Shown: in pieces, positions 51,680 to 60,453 of the stretch
How the letters are laid out: each line of letters begins with the position of its first letter
How positions within the stretch are numbered: position 1 is the first letter of the stretch
Position numbers and translations under genes: made by a program
Source of the DNA: Treponemataceae bacterium
GTDB lineage: Bacteria; Spirochaetota; Spirochaetia; Treponematales; Treponemataceae
DNA length: 64,000 bases
NCBI GenBank assembly: GCA_024402495.1
Contig: JAKSTR010000001.1
Coordinates: 58,430 to 122,429 of the forward strand
Direction: 5' to 3'
Notes under the pieces: model-generated
Told to the model about the DNA's origin: nothing
Database searches by the model: none
What the model saw: only the letters and a program-made list of their open reading frames with translations

Positions 51680-51814
51680 TTTCATTCTCCGTATGCTGCA
51701 AGAAATAAAAAAACTTGCATCTAATTTAATCACATTATCAGCTTTATTCCAAACACTTGCTTTATGTATAGTTTTCTTGCAGCGCATTTTTTTAAAAGAC
51801 AAACATCTGCAAAA

Positions 51815-52129
51815 TCAGTCCGGCGTTTGCAGCAAAACCTTTAAGCGCTGGTAATCCGTTAAAAGATTGTAAATTCCGTCTTCAGAAAGAATACCGCGCT
51901 TCAAATCACAAGGCAGCTTTCCGGCAGAATCGGCTTCAAAATCCCTGCGCCACAAGTCCGATTCATAATAAGCAGCCAGCTCCTTCACTTCCGGAATTGC
52001 TGCCTTAAAATTTTCCAAAGCCACATCCAAGGAAGCAACCGCCTCAAGCGCCCTGTCAAATTTTTCTTCCATTGCCTTTATTCTGTTTACGGCATTCAAC
52101 CTGCTACCCAGCCTTTTTGCAAAACGCAA
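51815..52129 (-). CDS. DUF4298 family protein
   Basis: The ~104-codon frame contains the DUF4298 signature: AAYYESDLWRRDFEADSAGK, then LPCDLKRGILSEDGIYNLL. The N-terminal region is a charged helix (VNRIKAMEEKFDRALEAVA). The start is unclear: TTG 52129, TTG 52099 or ATG 52072 are options and none has a strong ribosome site. It lies 2 bp after the exported-protein gene on the same strand, so translation may be coupled. Function is unknown. Confidence 0.8.
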   Translation of the reverse strand: MRFAKRLGSRLNAVNRIKAMEEKFDRALEAVASLDVALENFKAAIPEVKELAAYYESDLWRRDFEADSAGKLPCDLKRGILSEDGIYNLLTDYQRLKVLLQTPD

Positions 52130-52131
52130 TT

Positions 52132-52611
52132 TTATTTTACGGCAGCAAGCCTGTCACAAACTTCCAAAAGTTCATACTTGTTCTGGTCTAAAACCTTTTT
52201 GTCTTCCGGGTGAATTTTTGCCAGAACATCTTCGCTGTCTTTAACCATGCTCATAAAAAAATCGTAGGAAACCGGGTCGTTTTCGCGAGCGTTGTCTAAA
52301 AATGCCTTGTTTTCCGGGCTAAGGTTTTCAAAAGGAACGGTCAGCGCGTAAGCCGCCGCCGCATTCAGGATTGTTTCGTATTTTTTATAAGCCGCGTCGC
52401 CTTTTATGCCGTATTTGTTCAAAACCGCGCTGCAATTCTGAAGATAATTTGCGTCGTCTTTATCCAGCTGCTTCAAATCAAGTTCGATTTTTTCTACACT
52501 TTTAATAACGGTCTTGCATTCTTTGGCCGTAATGCCCAGTTTTTGGCTGCTTTGGGCAAAAGCAAAAGCCGAAACCATAAAAACCAACAAAATACCGAAA
52601 ATTTTTTTCAT
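52132..52611 (-). CDS. Small exported protein of unknown function
   Basis: The 159-residue protein starts MKKIFGILLVFMVSAFAFAQ, a clear signal peptide with cleavage after AFA. The rest is helical and charged, without cysteines apart from three scattered ones, and looks like a small periplasmic helical bundle. It precedes DUF4298, 2 bp apart. AGGGGTAGTGC before the ATG gives a possible ribosome site. I do not recognise a family. Confidence 0.82.
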   Translation of the reverse strand: MKKIFGILLVFMVSAFAFAQSSQKLGITAKECKTVIKSVEKIELDLKQLDKDDANYLQNCSAVLNKYGIKGDAAYKKYETILNAAAAYALTVPFENLSPENKAFLDNARENDPVSYDFFMSMVKDSEDVLAKIHPEDKKVLDQNKYELLEVCDRLAAVK

Positions 52612-52886
52612 GCACTACCCCTTTGTTTGCACCGCCGCGGCGCAAAACCTAAAAAACGCATATTTTCTGTAAAAGATAAAAACATAATAGCACAAAATAT
52701 TTTTGAATTTTATAAAAAACCGCATTTTTGTACGGAAACAGCGCAAAAATTTTCTGAAAGCCCTGCACGTTTTTTTATATGCAGCCACCCCAATATGAAA
52801 AACTGTAAAGTTTCTTCTATATAATATGCAAATTTTACGCTTCTTCATGCAGAACGCCGGGCTTCAGCCAAAAATAAAAACTGCAA

Positions 52887-52945
52887 TCAGCAACCCCGCC
52901 GCAAGCGTCGGGGCATAAAACCTTCCGCACAAATAAAAGCCCGAA
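52887..52945. repeat. Dispersed intergenic repeat, copy B (partner at 4199-4258)
   Basis: About 78 percent identical to 4199-4258, with the stem changed from CTCG/CGAG to CCCG/CGGG. The surrounding gap, 52612-53101, shows no other feature beyond AT-rich DNA. Confidence 0.55.
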
Positions 52946-53101
52946 ACCTTTTCATTTTTGAGTTCCGCGTCTTTTCATTCAACCCAAAGCCTTTATTTTT
53001 CAACTTGCAAGCATAAATTGGCATTTGACGGCTGCAAAATTTTCTTAACAAAAGCTTTGCCAATGCCGAGGAAACTATAAAACAATTTATAGCGAGGTTT
53101 T

Positions 53102-53743
53102 ATGGAAATTCTTGAAGTAATGGAAAGCCGCCACAGCGTGCGCCAGTATTTGGATAAAAAAATTGAAGACGAAAAACGCAAAATTCTTGATGAAATGGCG
53201 CAAAAATTTAACGCCGAAGCAAACTTAAACATTCAAATTATTTACGACGAACCGAAATGTTTTGACAGCCTGCTTGCCCACTACGGAAAATTTTCCAGCG
53301 TTGCAAACTACATTTGCATGGTTGGACAAAAATGCGCCGATCTGGACGAAAAAACCGGCTATTATGGCGAAAAGCTGGTTTTAAAAGCGCAGGAAATTGG
53401 TCTTAATACATGCTGGGTTGCTTCTACCCACGGAAAAACCGCGGCAAAAATTAACGCCGGAGAAAAACAGGCAATCATAATTGCGCTCGGCTACGGCGCA
53501 AATCAGGGCAGCCAGCACAAAAACAAGCCAAATCTTGCGCAGATTTCTGCCGACGACCCGGACTGGTATAAAGCCGGTGTAAAAGCCGCCCTGCTTGCGC
53601 CCACCGCCATTAACCAGCAGAAATTTTTTATTGAACGCAACGGCGAAAACGTGAAAATTTCTGCCCAAAAAGGCGTCTGCGCCAAAATTGACCTTGGTAT
53701 TGTAAAATGCCATTTTGAAATGGCAAGCGGTAAAAAATTATAG
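53102..53743 (+). CDS. Nitroreductase-family flavoprotein (TM1586-like)
   Basis: This 213-residue protein begins MEILEVMESRHSVRQYLDKK, the FMN-binding arginine region of nitroreductases. It continues with a TM1586-type internal duplication: YYGEKLVLKAQEIGLNTCWV in the first half and APTAINQQKFFIE in the second. It likely binds FMN and reduces small molecules with NAD(P)H. GCGAGG precedes the ATG. The next gene starts 7 bp later, so they may be cotranscribed. Confidence 0.86.
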   Translation: MEILEVMESRHSVRQYLDKKIEDEKRKILDEMAQKFNAEANLNIQIIYDEPKCFDSLLAHYGKFSSVANYICMVGQKCADLDEKTGYYGEKLVLKAQEIGLNTCWVASTHGKTAAKINAGEKQAIIIALGYGANQGSQHKNKPNLAQISADDPDWYKAGVKAALLAPTAINQQKFFIERNGENVKISAQKGVCAKIDLGIVKCHFEMASGKKL

Positions 53744-53750
53744 GAAAACC

Positions 53751-54425
53751 ATGAAAAATTTGTCAGTTGAAAAAAGATTTTCGCTTGCATTAAAAATCGT
53801 TGCCTTTGTTTCTGCAATTTTGGGAACAATTTTAAGCGCGTATGCCGGGCGTGGTTCTTTTATGGGCGGAAAATCGGTTTTTATGTATTTTACGATTCAG
53901 TCAAATATTTGCCTTGCAGTAATTTGCGCGGTGGAATTTGCATTTATTCTGCGAAGCGCGGTTTTAAGCGATTTGTGGTATCTGGTAAAATTTACGGGCA
54001 CAGTTTCAATTACGCTGACGGGCGTTGTTTTTTGTTTTGTTCTTGCGCCAACAATGAAAGCTGACGCATGGAATGTGCAGAATATTTTAACCCACGTGGT
54101 TGTGCCCGTTGTTTGCGTAGCCGATTTTTTTGTAATTGCCGCCGAAAGCCAGCTAAAAAAACGCCACGTATTTTTTGTAATCATTCCGCCGGTTGTTTAT
54201 GCAATTTACGCCGGCATCGGTTTTGCCTGCAACTGGCAGTTTGCAGAAAACATAAATTATCCGTATTTCTTTTTGAACTGGGGCAGCCCTGCCGGCGCGT
54301 TTGGTTTTTCCAGCCAGCTGCCTTTTATGGGCTGCGTCTGGTGGATTTTGACGCTGCTGCTTTTCCTTATTGGGGTCGGGCTGACATACCTTGGTCTGCT
54401 TGATTTGTTGCGCCGCAAAAAGTAA
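53751..54425 (+). CDS. Pr6Pr-like membrane protein
   Basis: From ATG 53751, after AGGAAAACC, the product is 224 residues with six hydrophobic helices. YFTIQSNICLAVICAVEF, ILTHVVVPVVCVADFFVI and the aromatic-rich YPYFFLNWGSP match the Pr6Pr (FAR-17a/AIG1-like) membrane family. The conserved Thr and Asn/His pattern resembles integral-membrane threonine hydrolases, but bacterial members have no established role. Confidence 0.82.
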   Translation: MKNLSVEKRFSLALKIVAFVSAILGTILSAYAGRGSFMGGKSVFMYFTIQSNICLAVICAVEFAFILRSAVLSDLWYLVKFTGTVSITLTGVVFCFVLAPTMKADAWNVQNILTHVVVPVVCVADFFVIAAESQLKKRHVFFVIIPPVVYAIYAGIGFACNWQFAENINYPYFFLNWGSPAGAFGFSSQLPFMGCVWWILTLLLFLIGVGLTYLGLLDLLRRKK

Positions 54426-54457
54426 TTTTGTATAGACCGAATGCAGGGTTTGAAAAA

Positions 54458-54730
54458 ATGATAGAAATAAAATTTGAACCGAACCGAAGTGCCGCCTATG
54501 ACGGCGAAAAACTTATTGGTCACTGCGATTTTGAAATTGACCAAAATATCTGGGTTGCAAACCATACTTTTGTTGAAAAAGAATACGCCGGGCAAGGTAT
54601 TGCAAAAAAGCTTTTGCAGTGTGTCGTAAAAAATGCCGCCATGCAGAATGCAAAAATCAAGCCTGTCTGTTCATACGTTGTACGGGAATTTGACAAAAAC
54701 CCGGAACTGTACGCGGCGGTAAAATTGTAA
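54458..54730 (+). CDS. GNAT-type N-acetyltransferase (YjdJ-like)
   Basis: From ATG 54458 the product is 90 residues. It is the compact GNAT form: HTFVEKEYAGQGIAKKLLQC has the acetyl-CoA pyrophosphate loop (Q/R-x-x-G-x-G/A). The N-terminal strands are GEKLIGHCDFEI, and the C-terminal CSYVVREFDKNP is typical of YjdJ/Gtn10-like proteins. The substrate is unknown. It follows the membrane-protein gene closely on the same strand. Confidence 0.9.
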   Translation: MIEIKFEPNRSAAYDGEKLIGHCDFEIDQNIWVANHTFVEKEYAGQGIAKKLLQCVVKNAAMQNAKIKPVCSYVVREFDKNPELYAAVKL

Positions 54731-54886
54731 GTTTTCCCCAATATTCCGCTTTTGCAAAGCCCGGCAAAAACCTGCCAAAGCGCCTGCACACCGCTGCACG
54801 ATAGATAAAAAAAGCCGCGGAATGGTACAAAGCGGACAAATGCACTAAAATATTGAAAAAATAAAATCCATATAAAGGTTTGCAAA

Positions 54887-55552
54887 TTGCAGGTTAAAAA
54901 CTATATAAAACGGTATTTTTTATTCATTCTGGGGCTATTTTTTACCGGACTTGGAGTTGCATTTGCACGGCACAGTGCGCTGGGCGTTTCTCCAATATCT
55001 TCCGTGGCAAACGTTTTAAGCCTGCGCTTTACGTTTTTCAGTCTTGGCAACTGGCTTATACTGTGGAACTGCGTTTTGATTTTGGGGCAGATTATTATTC
55101 TGCGCAGGGATTTTAAAATTTACCAGCTGCTGCAAATACCGCTTTCAGTTCTATTCGGATATTTTACCGACTTTGGAATGTGGATTGTTCATTTTATACC
55201 GGTAAAAAATTACGCCGTTCAGTTTGCACTTCTTTTATGCGGAATTCTGGTGATTGCATTCGGCGTTTCGCTTACCGTTATTGCCAACGTAATAATGAAT
55301 TCCGGCGAAGCAATTGTAAAAGCCGTAAGCGACAAGTGGAATTTTGAGTTCGGCAACGTAAAAGTATTTTTCGACATCAGCTGCGTAACGGTTTCGGTAT
55401 TGCTTTCGCTTTTGCTTTTCAATTTGAAAATTGTCGGCACGCGCGAAGGCACAATAATCACGGCACTTTGCACGGGTTTTGCAGTAAAAAAAATAACCAG
55501 ACTTATAAAACCCGCGTGCACCGCGTTTATTTGCCCGCAAACCGAAAACTAA
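54887..55552 (+). CDS. YczE/YitT-like membrane protein (DUF6198 type)
   Basis: The TTG at 54887 lies 7 nt after AAAGG and gives 221 residues. Five or so helices are seen, with FFTGLGVAFARHSALGVSPI near the N-terminus, the hallmark of YczE-like proteins. VIANVIMNSGEAIVKAVSDK and VGTREGTIITALCTGFAVKK follow. The family is of uncertain transport role. The VOC/YcxB gene follows within 13 bp. Confidence 0.84.
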   Translation: MQVKNYIKRYFLFILGLFFTGLGVAFARHSALGVSPISSVANVLSLRFTFFSLGNWLILWNCVLILGQIIILRRDFKIYQLLQIPLSVLFGYFTDFGMWIVHFIPVKNYAVQFALLLCGILVIAFGVSLTVIANVIMNSGEAIVKAVSDKWNFEFGNVKVFFDISCVTVSVLLSLLLFNLKIVGTREGTIITALCTGFAVKKITRLIKPACTAFICPQTEN

Positions 55553-55565
55553 AACGAGGAAAAAT

Positions 55566-56504
55566 ATGGAAAACAAAATTGAATCGCTTCATCACATTTC
55601 GCTAAAAAGCACGCCGGAAAAATTTCCGCAGGTTCTGCATTTTTATAAAGACATTCTCGGGCTGGAAGTTTTCTGCCAGTGGAGCAACGGCGTTCTGCTG
55701 AAAACCGGCGACAGCTATTTAGAGATTTTCAGCAACGCAGAAACCGAATGGAGTGACGGCAATATCCGGCATTTTGCCCTTTGCGTTGCAGACGTTGACC
55801 AGTGGGCAAAAAAAGCTGCAGGCGAAGGTTTTGAAGTTTTTATGGGTCCAAAAGACATTTGCTTCGATTCAAATCCGCAATTCAAGGCGCGGGTCGCTTT
55901 CTGCAAGGGGCCGCTGGGCGAATCCGTAGAATTTTTCTGCGAAAACAAATTTGTTGTACGCGAAAAATCTACCATTGAAGAAAGAATTGAAAACCTAGTT
56001 TTCGCCAGAGAATATTGCGGAATTTTGCAGCAGAACATAAAAACCTCAAGGAAAATTTATTTGTTCTGCATTATTATGGGCTTAATTATCACAGGTATTG
56101 GCGTGTCTATACATGGCACGCTTTCCACAATTCTGGGTTCTGCGTATACGCTTATAACGGTTCTTCTTTTTATTTTTGCAAAGGAAGAATATATACGCCG
56201 CTTTACGAAAAACTATAAAAAGAATATTGAAACTGCGCAAACCCATACCGGCGTAAAAATGAACTTTGAAGATACAACCGAAATAGCTTTTAAATACAAT
56301 TCAATTGAAGTAAAAGACATTTCGGGCAAAAATTCCGTTTTTGCATTAAAAGATTTTGTGCGCATAATTGACCACGAAACAAAATATATTCTGGAATTTA
56401 CAGAAGGGCGCATGGTTTTTATAAAAAAAGAAAATTTTGAAAACCGGGAACAGCTTTTGGCTCTGATAAATCCAAATACTCCGCCAGCCGCGCCCGCAAT
56501 ATAG
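55566..56504 (+). CDS. Fusion of VOC/glyoxalase domain with YcxB-like membrane domain
   Basis: The 312-residue protein has two unlike parts. Residues ~1-130 form a VOC fold (SLHHISLKSTPEKFPQVLHF, then YLEIFS, HFALCVADVDQW and ESVEFFCENK), with His and Glu residues at metal positions. Residues ~165-310 have two membrane helices (IYLFCIIMGLIITGIGVSIH, then LGSAYTLITVLLFIFAKEEY) and a YcxB-like cytoplasmic domain. The reading frame is continuous with no sign of a frameshift. GAGG precedes the ATG. The fusion is unusual; one possible role is a membrane-tethered VOC enzyme or sensor. Confidence 0.82.
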   Translation: MENKIESLHHISLKSTPEKFPQVLHFYKDILGLEVFCQWSNGVLLKTGDSYLEIFSNAETEWSDGNIRHFALCVADVDQWAKKAAGEGFEVFMGPKDICFDSNPQFKARVAFCKGPLGESVEFFCENKFVVREKSTIEERIENLVFAREYCGILQQNIKTSRKIYLFCIIMGLIITGIGVSIHGTLSTILGSAYTLITVLLFIFAKEEYIRRFTKNYKKNIETAQTHTGVKMNFEDTTEIAFKYNSIEVKDISGKNSVFALKDFVRIIDHETKYILEFTEGRMVFIKKENFENREQLLALINPNTPPAAPAI

Positions 56505-56590
56505 GAAGTTCAGGCTCAATATAGGCATTTCGGGATAATTTTCACCCAAAAGACGCCCGACATCCGGCACAAACAAAAACATTTCCGCAT

Positions 56591-56641
56591 AAAAGCGCTG
56601 CAAAACACGGCAAAATACCGCGCAGATTGCAGCGCTTTTTT
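56591..56641 (+). terminator. Rho-independent terminator
   Basis: AAAAGCGCTGCA pairs with TGCAGCGCTTTT, with an inner GCGG-type pairing, then T's. It ends just before the pyrF promoter. Confidence 0.8.
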
Positions 56642-56671
56642 ATTTTCCTTCATTATGGTACACTTTTTGCC

Positions 56672-57586
56672 ATGAATATTCACAAAATGCAGGTTCTTCA
56701 GGAACTTTCTCAAAAAAATGGTCCTTTATGTGTTGGATTGGATACTGACCCTTCCTATATTCCGCAGAATATTTTGGCTCAATATTCAAGCGCCCCGGAA
56801 GCAGTTCTGGCTTTTAACAAAGCAATTATTGAAAGAGTAGCATCAGATAAATCTGCGTGTTGTTTCAAAGTTCAAATTGCATATTACGAAGCCATGGGCA
56901 TTGAAGGGCTTAAAGTTTTTTCACAAACCTTAAAGCTTGTGCGCGATACCGGCTTAATCGCCATTTCTGACATTAAGCGCGGCGATATCGGCGCAACTTC
57001 CGACGCCTATGCCAAAGCCCACTTTAAAGGCGATTTTGAAACCGACATCATTACCGTAAACCCGTATATGGGCTTTGATACACTGGTTCCGTTTACAAAA
57101 TATTCAAATCCGGAAAACGGCGGCAAAGGCGCTTTTGTTCTTTTGTGCACTTCAAATCCGGGCATGGTAGACATTGAACACCAGGAACTGAAAAACGGCG
57201 GCTTGCTTTTGGAAAAAGTTGGCGACGAAATTGCAAGAATCGGCGGACAGTTTAAGGAATTTTACCCGGAACAGACTTGCGGTATTTTTGGTGCAGTTGT
57301 CGGCGCAACCCAGGAAAAAGATGCCCGGTATTTAAGAGACAAATATAAAGAAACTTTCTTCCTTATTCCCGGCTACGGCGCACAGGGCGGCGCTGCAAGA
57401 ATTGCAGCAACACTGCTGGATCACGCCGGCGGTGCGGTAAACTCAAGCCGCGGCATTCTCTGCGCCTACAAAAAAAACGCCAGTCTGGAAGGCAAAGTTC
57501 TTACGATGAACGACATTGCAGATGCCGCTGCAAAAGCCAGCATTGCTTCTAAAGAAGACCTTTTAGCCGCAAAAGCCAGCCTGTAA
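56672..57586 (+). CDS. pyrF: Orotidine 5'-phosphate decarboxylase (type 2)
   Basis: The ATG at 56672 gives 304 residues, the size of the long type 2 class; an upstream in-frame ATG lies in the terminator. PyrF removes CO2 from OMP to give UMP. The sequence shows LCVGLDTDPSYIP, FKVQIAYYEA, ISDIKRGDIGATSDAYAKAH and TVNPYMGFDTLVPF, with the Lys/Asp catalytic group in DIKRGD. TACACT lies 7 nt before the ATG, so a leaderless start is possible. It heads the second pyr block. Confidence 0.94.
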   Translation: MNIHKMQVLQELSQKNGPLCVGLDTDPSYIPQNILAQYSSAPEAVLAFNKAIIERVASDKSACCFKVQIAYYEAMGIEGLKVFSQTLKLVRDTGLIAISDIKRGDIGATSDAYAKAHFKGDFETDIITVNPYMGFDTLVPFTKYSNPENGGKGAFVLLCTSNPGMVDIEHQELKNGGLLLEKVGDEIARIGGQFKEFYPEQTCGIFGAVVGATQEKDARYLRDKYKETFFLIPGYGAQGGAARIAATLLDHAGGAVNSSRGILCAYKKNASLEGKVLTMNDIADAAAKASIASKEDLLAAKASL

Positions 57587-57772
57587 AATTCATTCCGAAC
57601 GCTGCGCTTTGCCGCACGCACCTGATACGGCAAAGTTTTTGGAATTTGATTTAAGGCAACAGATAAGCTTTAACGCTGCCGAAGGCAAAAATGCCGTTAT
57701 GCAGCGCTTTTGGCAGCAGATAACAGGCAGAACTTGTCCGCCAAAAGCAGACCGGATTTTGCCGTATTTTAC

Positions 57773-57805
57773 CAAGCCCAGAAGCCTTTGTTTTCTGGGC
57801 TTGTT
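57773..57805 (+). terminator. Probable terminator after pyrF
   Basis: CAAGCCCAGAA (57773-57783) pairs with TTCTGGGCTTG (57793-57803), then TTTATAA. It lies in the 297-bp gap before pyrK. Confidence 0.6.
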
Positions 57806-57883
57806 TATAACTGCGCAGGAATTTTTTACAGGATTCCGTCGCGGTTAATTTTTCAATTTTAGCCCCATTTTAGGAAGATTTTT

Positions 57884-58666
57884 ATGTGCAACGAAAATAT
57901 GATTTCTTTGGGAAAAGCCGACGTAAGCAAATTAGAACAAATTCAGGAAAACGTATTTTTGCTTAAACTGCTTTTGCCGCCGCAAACTGCCCGGAACACA
58001 AAACCAGCCGCCGGTCAGTTTTATATGCTTAAACGCGTGCCAAGCAGCACTTTTTTGTTCCGCCCGATAAGCGTTTACAGTTCAACGGCACAAAGCGACG
58101 GTAGCGTTTTGGTAGAATTCTTAATTTTGCAGAAAGGCAAAGGCACAAACGAATTGTGCAGCGTTAACACAAGCACGCAGGTTGAATTATTTGGGCCTTT
58201 GGGCAACGGTTTTGCTTCCCCCAAAGCCGGCGAAAAGGCTGCAATTATTGGCGGCGGAATTGGCGTTGCCCCGGTTGCAGGTTTTGCAAGCAATCTTGCA
58301 CCAAAAAGCTACGATTTTTTTGCGTGCTTCAAAAGCGGTTCCTACGGTCTGGAAAACGTGAAAGCGGACAAACTGGCAGTCAGCACGGACGACGGTTCCT
58401 GCGGAACAAAGGGCATGCTGCCGGATATTTTTGGCGAAAGCGATGCCAAAAACTACGACGTGGTTTACGCCTGCGGACCAACTCCAATGCTGAAATACGT
58501 GCAACAGGTTTGCAAGGCAAGCGGCACAAAATGCTATCTAAGCCTTGAATCACGCATGGCGTGCGGAATGGGCGCGTGTCTGGGCTGTACGATAAGCACA
58601 ACCGGCGGCAATAAACGCTGCTGCAAAGACGGCCCGGTTTTTGACGGCGCAGAAGTTATTTTTTAA
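57884..58666 (+). CDS. pyrK: Dihydroorotate dehydrogenase electron-transfer subunit
   Basis: The 260-residue PyrK has an FAD domain (FLFRPISVYSST), an NAD-binding domain (AAIIGGGIGVAPV) and a C-terminal [2Fe-2S] site with CGMGACLGC ... RCC. It passes electrons from dihydroorotate via PyrD to NAD+. The ATG follows AGGAAGATTTTT. PyrD starts 9 bp later, as usual for class 1B enzymes. Confidence 0.94.
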   Translation: MCNENMISLGKADVSKLEQIQENVFLLKLLLPPQTARNTKPAAGQFYMLKRVPSSTFLFRPISVYSSTAQSDGSVLVEFLILQKGKGTNELCSVNTSTQVELFGPLGNGFASPKAGEKAAIIGGGIGVAPVAGFASNLAPKSYDFFACFKSGSYGLENVKADKLAVSTDDGSCGTKGMLPDIFGESDAKNYDVVYACGPTPMLKYVQQVCKASGTKCYLSLESRMACGMGACLGCTISTTGGNKRCCKDGPVFDGAEVIF

Positions 58667-58675
58667 GGAAAAATT

Positions 58676-59608
58676 ATGAGTGATTTATCAGTAAATATTT
58701 GCGGCATAGATTTTGCAAATCCGCTTATTGCGGCAAGCGGCACTTTCGGTTACGGCAGTGAATATTCGCCGCTGTTTGATACCAGTTGTTTCGGCGGAAT
58801 CTGTTCAAAAGGCCTTACCCTTGACCCTAAACCGGGCAACAAAGGCACGCGTTTGCAGGAATGCGCAGCAGGCTTAATCAATTCCATCGGCCTTGAAAAT
58901 CCCGGCATTCCCCACTTTATAGAAAACGAACTGCCCCAGATGCTTAAATTAAAGCCGGTAAGCATCGCAAACCTTTCAGGTTCTTCAATTGAAACTTATA
59001 CAAAAGGCGCAGAGCTTCTGGAAAAAACCGCCGTGCAGATGATTGAATTAAACATCAGCTGCCCGAACGTAAAGGCAGGCGGCATGGCTTTTGGTCTGGA
59101 CTGCAAAACCGCTGCCGAAGTTACTGCCGCGGTACGCGCCAAAACCACAAAACCGTTAATCGTAAAACTTTCGCCAAACGCAGCGGACATTAGCGCAATT
59201 GCCCTTAGCGTTGCCGAAGCCGGCGCAGATGCCGTAAGCATGATTAACACGGTACAGGCACTTGCTATAAACATTGAAAGCGGCAAGCCTGTTTTTGACA
59301 ACATTTTTGCAGGCTATTCTGGCCCGGCTGTAAAACCGATTGCGCTGCGCATGGTTTACCAGACGGCAAAAGCCTTTAGCCAGCTGCCGGAAGCAAAACG
59401 CAAACCGATTATCGGGCTGGGCGGCATTGCTTCATGGCAGGATGCTGTAGAGTTCATTATGGCAGGTGCAAGCGCATTGCAGATTGGTACTGCAACTTTT
59501 GCAAATCCGCTTTGCGCCCAGCAGATTCTGGAAGGACTGGATGCATTTATGGCGCGCAAAAATTACAAGAAAATCAGCGATTTTTGCGGCTGCGCACTTC
59601 AGCTGTAG
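58676..59608 (+). CDS. pyrD: Dihydroorotate dehydrogenase, class 1B catalytic subunit
   Basis: The 310-residue PyrD oxidises dihydroorotate to orotate using FMN. It begins MSDLSVNICGIDFANPLIAA and has SGTFGYGSEY, ELNISCPNVKAGG, IVKLSPNAADI and GLGGIASWQDAVEFIMAGAS. A cysteine base is expected in the class 1B loop. It is paired with pyrK. AAGGAAAAATT precedes the ATG. Confidence 0.95.
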   Translation: MSDLSVNICGIDFANPLIAASGTFGYGSEYSPLFDTSCFGGICSKGLTLDPKPGNKGTRLQECAAGLINSIGLENPGIPHFIENELPQMLKLKPVSIANLSGSSIETYTKGAELLEKTAVQMIELNISCPNVKAGGMAFGLDCKTAAEVTAAVRAKTTKPLIVKLSPNAADISAIALSVAEAGADAVSMINTVQALAINIESGKPVFDNIFAGYSGPAVKPIALRMVYQTAKAFSQLPEAKRKPIIGLGGIASWQDAVEFIMAGASALQIGTATFANPLCAQQILEGLDAFMARKNYKKISDFCGCALQL

Positions 59609-59729
59609 GTCTGCCGTTTTTCTGCAAGCACGTACAGTAAAAATTCAAAGCCTTTAAAAGCCACTGCGCCCGTTTTGCCTTGCATTCGGGCACGGTAAAA
59701 ACTTCACTTAACGATTTTGGAGGAAAATG

Positions 59730-60290
59730 ATGAGAAAAGATTTTGGCGCAAAACCGTGGATTTATCCTGAACCTGTTTTAATTGTTGCCACCTACGACGA
59801 AAACGGCAAGCCGAACGCAATGAACGCAGCCTGGGGCGGAATTGCCGACGATACGCAAGTTTCGGTTTGTTTAAGCCCGGAACACAAAACCGTTAAAAAT
59901 ATTCTGGCAAGCAAAGCTTTCACTTTAAGCATTGGCGACGCCAAAAATCTTGTTGCCTGCGATTACGTTGGCATTGCAAGCGGCAACAATACGCCGAATA
60001 AAATGGAAAAAACCGGCTGGCACTTTTGCAAGGCGGCAAACGTAAATGCGCCGTTAATAGAAGAACTGCCTTTTACCCTTGAATGCAAGCTTATAAGCTA
60101 CGACGAAAAAACCTGCCGCTGCTGGGGCGAAATTATAAACCTCAGCGTTGACGAAAAAATTTTAACAGCCGACGGCAAAATTGACATGCAGAAATTTGAA
60201 CCGCTGATTTACGACCCGTGCAATCATTTTTATTATAAGTTTGGCGAAATTGCAGGCAAAGCCTTTAGCGACGGCCTAAAACTGAAATAA
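59730..60290 (+). CDS. Flavin reductase-like FMN-binding protein
   Basis: Two adjacent ATGs follow GGAGG; the second, at 59730, has the better 6-nt spacing. The 186-residue protein begins MRKDFGAKPWIYPEPVLIVA, typical of the flavin reductase/FMN-binding split-barrel family. AWGGIADDTQVSVCLSPEHK and FTLSIGDAKNLVACDYVGIA complete the flavin site. The physiological acceptor is unknown. It follows pyrD by 121 bp and may share its transcript. Confidence 0.88.
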   Translation: MRKDFGAKPWIYPEPVLIVATYDENGKPNAMNAAWGGIADDTQVSVCLSPEHKTVKNILASKAFTLSIGDAKNLVACDYVGIASGNNTPNKMEKTGWHFCKAANVNAPLIEELPFTLECKLISYDEKTCRCWGEIINLSVDEKILTADGKIDMQKFEPLIYDPCNHFYYKFGEIAGKAFSDGLKLK

Positions 60291-60387
60291 AAAAATCAGC
60301 CATAAAAATGGCAAAAAATTACAGAACCGCAACTGCATTACAGAATTTTATACAGCATGCCAGCTGATACAAAATCAGCATGGCGAC

Positions 60388-60440
60388 CAAACGCCCGGAA
60401 GAATTGTGGAAAGTTTTCAATTCTTTCCGGGCGTTTGTTT
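60388..60440. terminator. Strong bidirectional terminator
   Basis: CAAACGCCCGGAAGAATTG (60388-60406) pairs with CAATTCTTTCCGGGCGTTTG (60418-60437). It separates the flavin reductase gene from the convergent hemolysin III homologue. Confidence 0.82.
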
Positions 60441-60453
60441 AGCACCAAGCCAT

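Noticed and set aside
57609..57848. 79-codon + strand frame between pyrF and pyrK
   Set aside because: No ribosome site, crosses the probable pyrF terminator, and has no recognisable fold.
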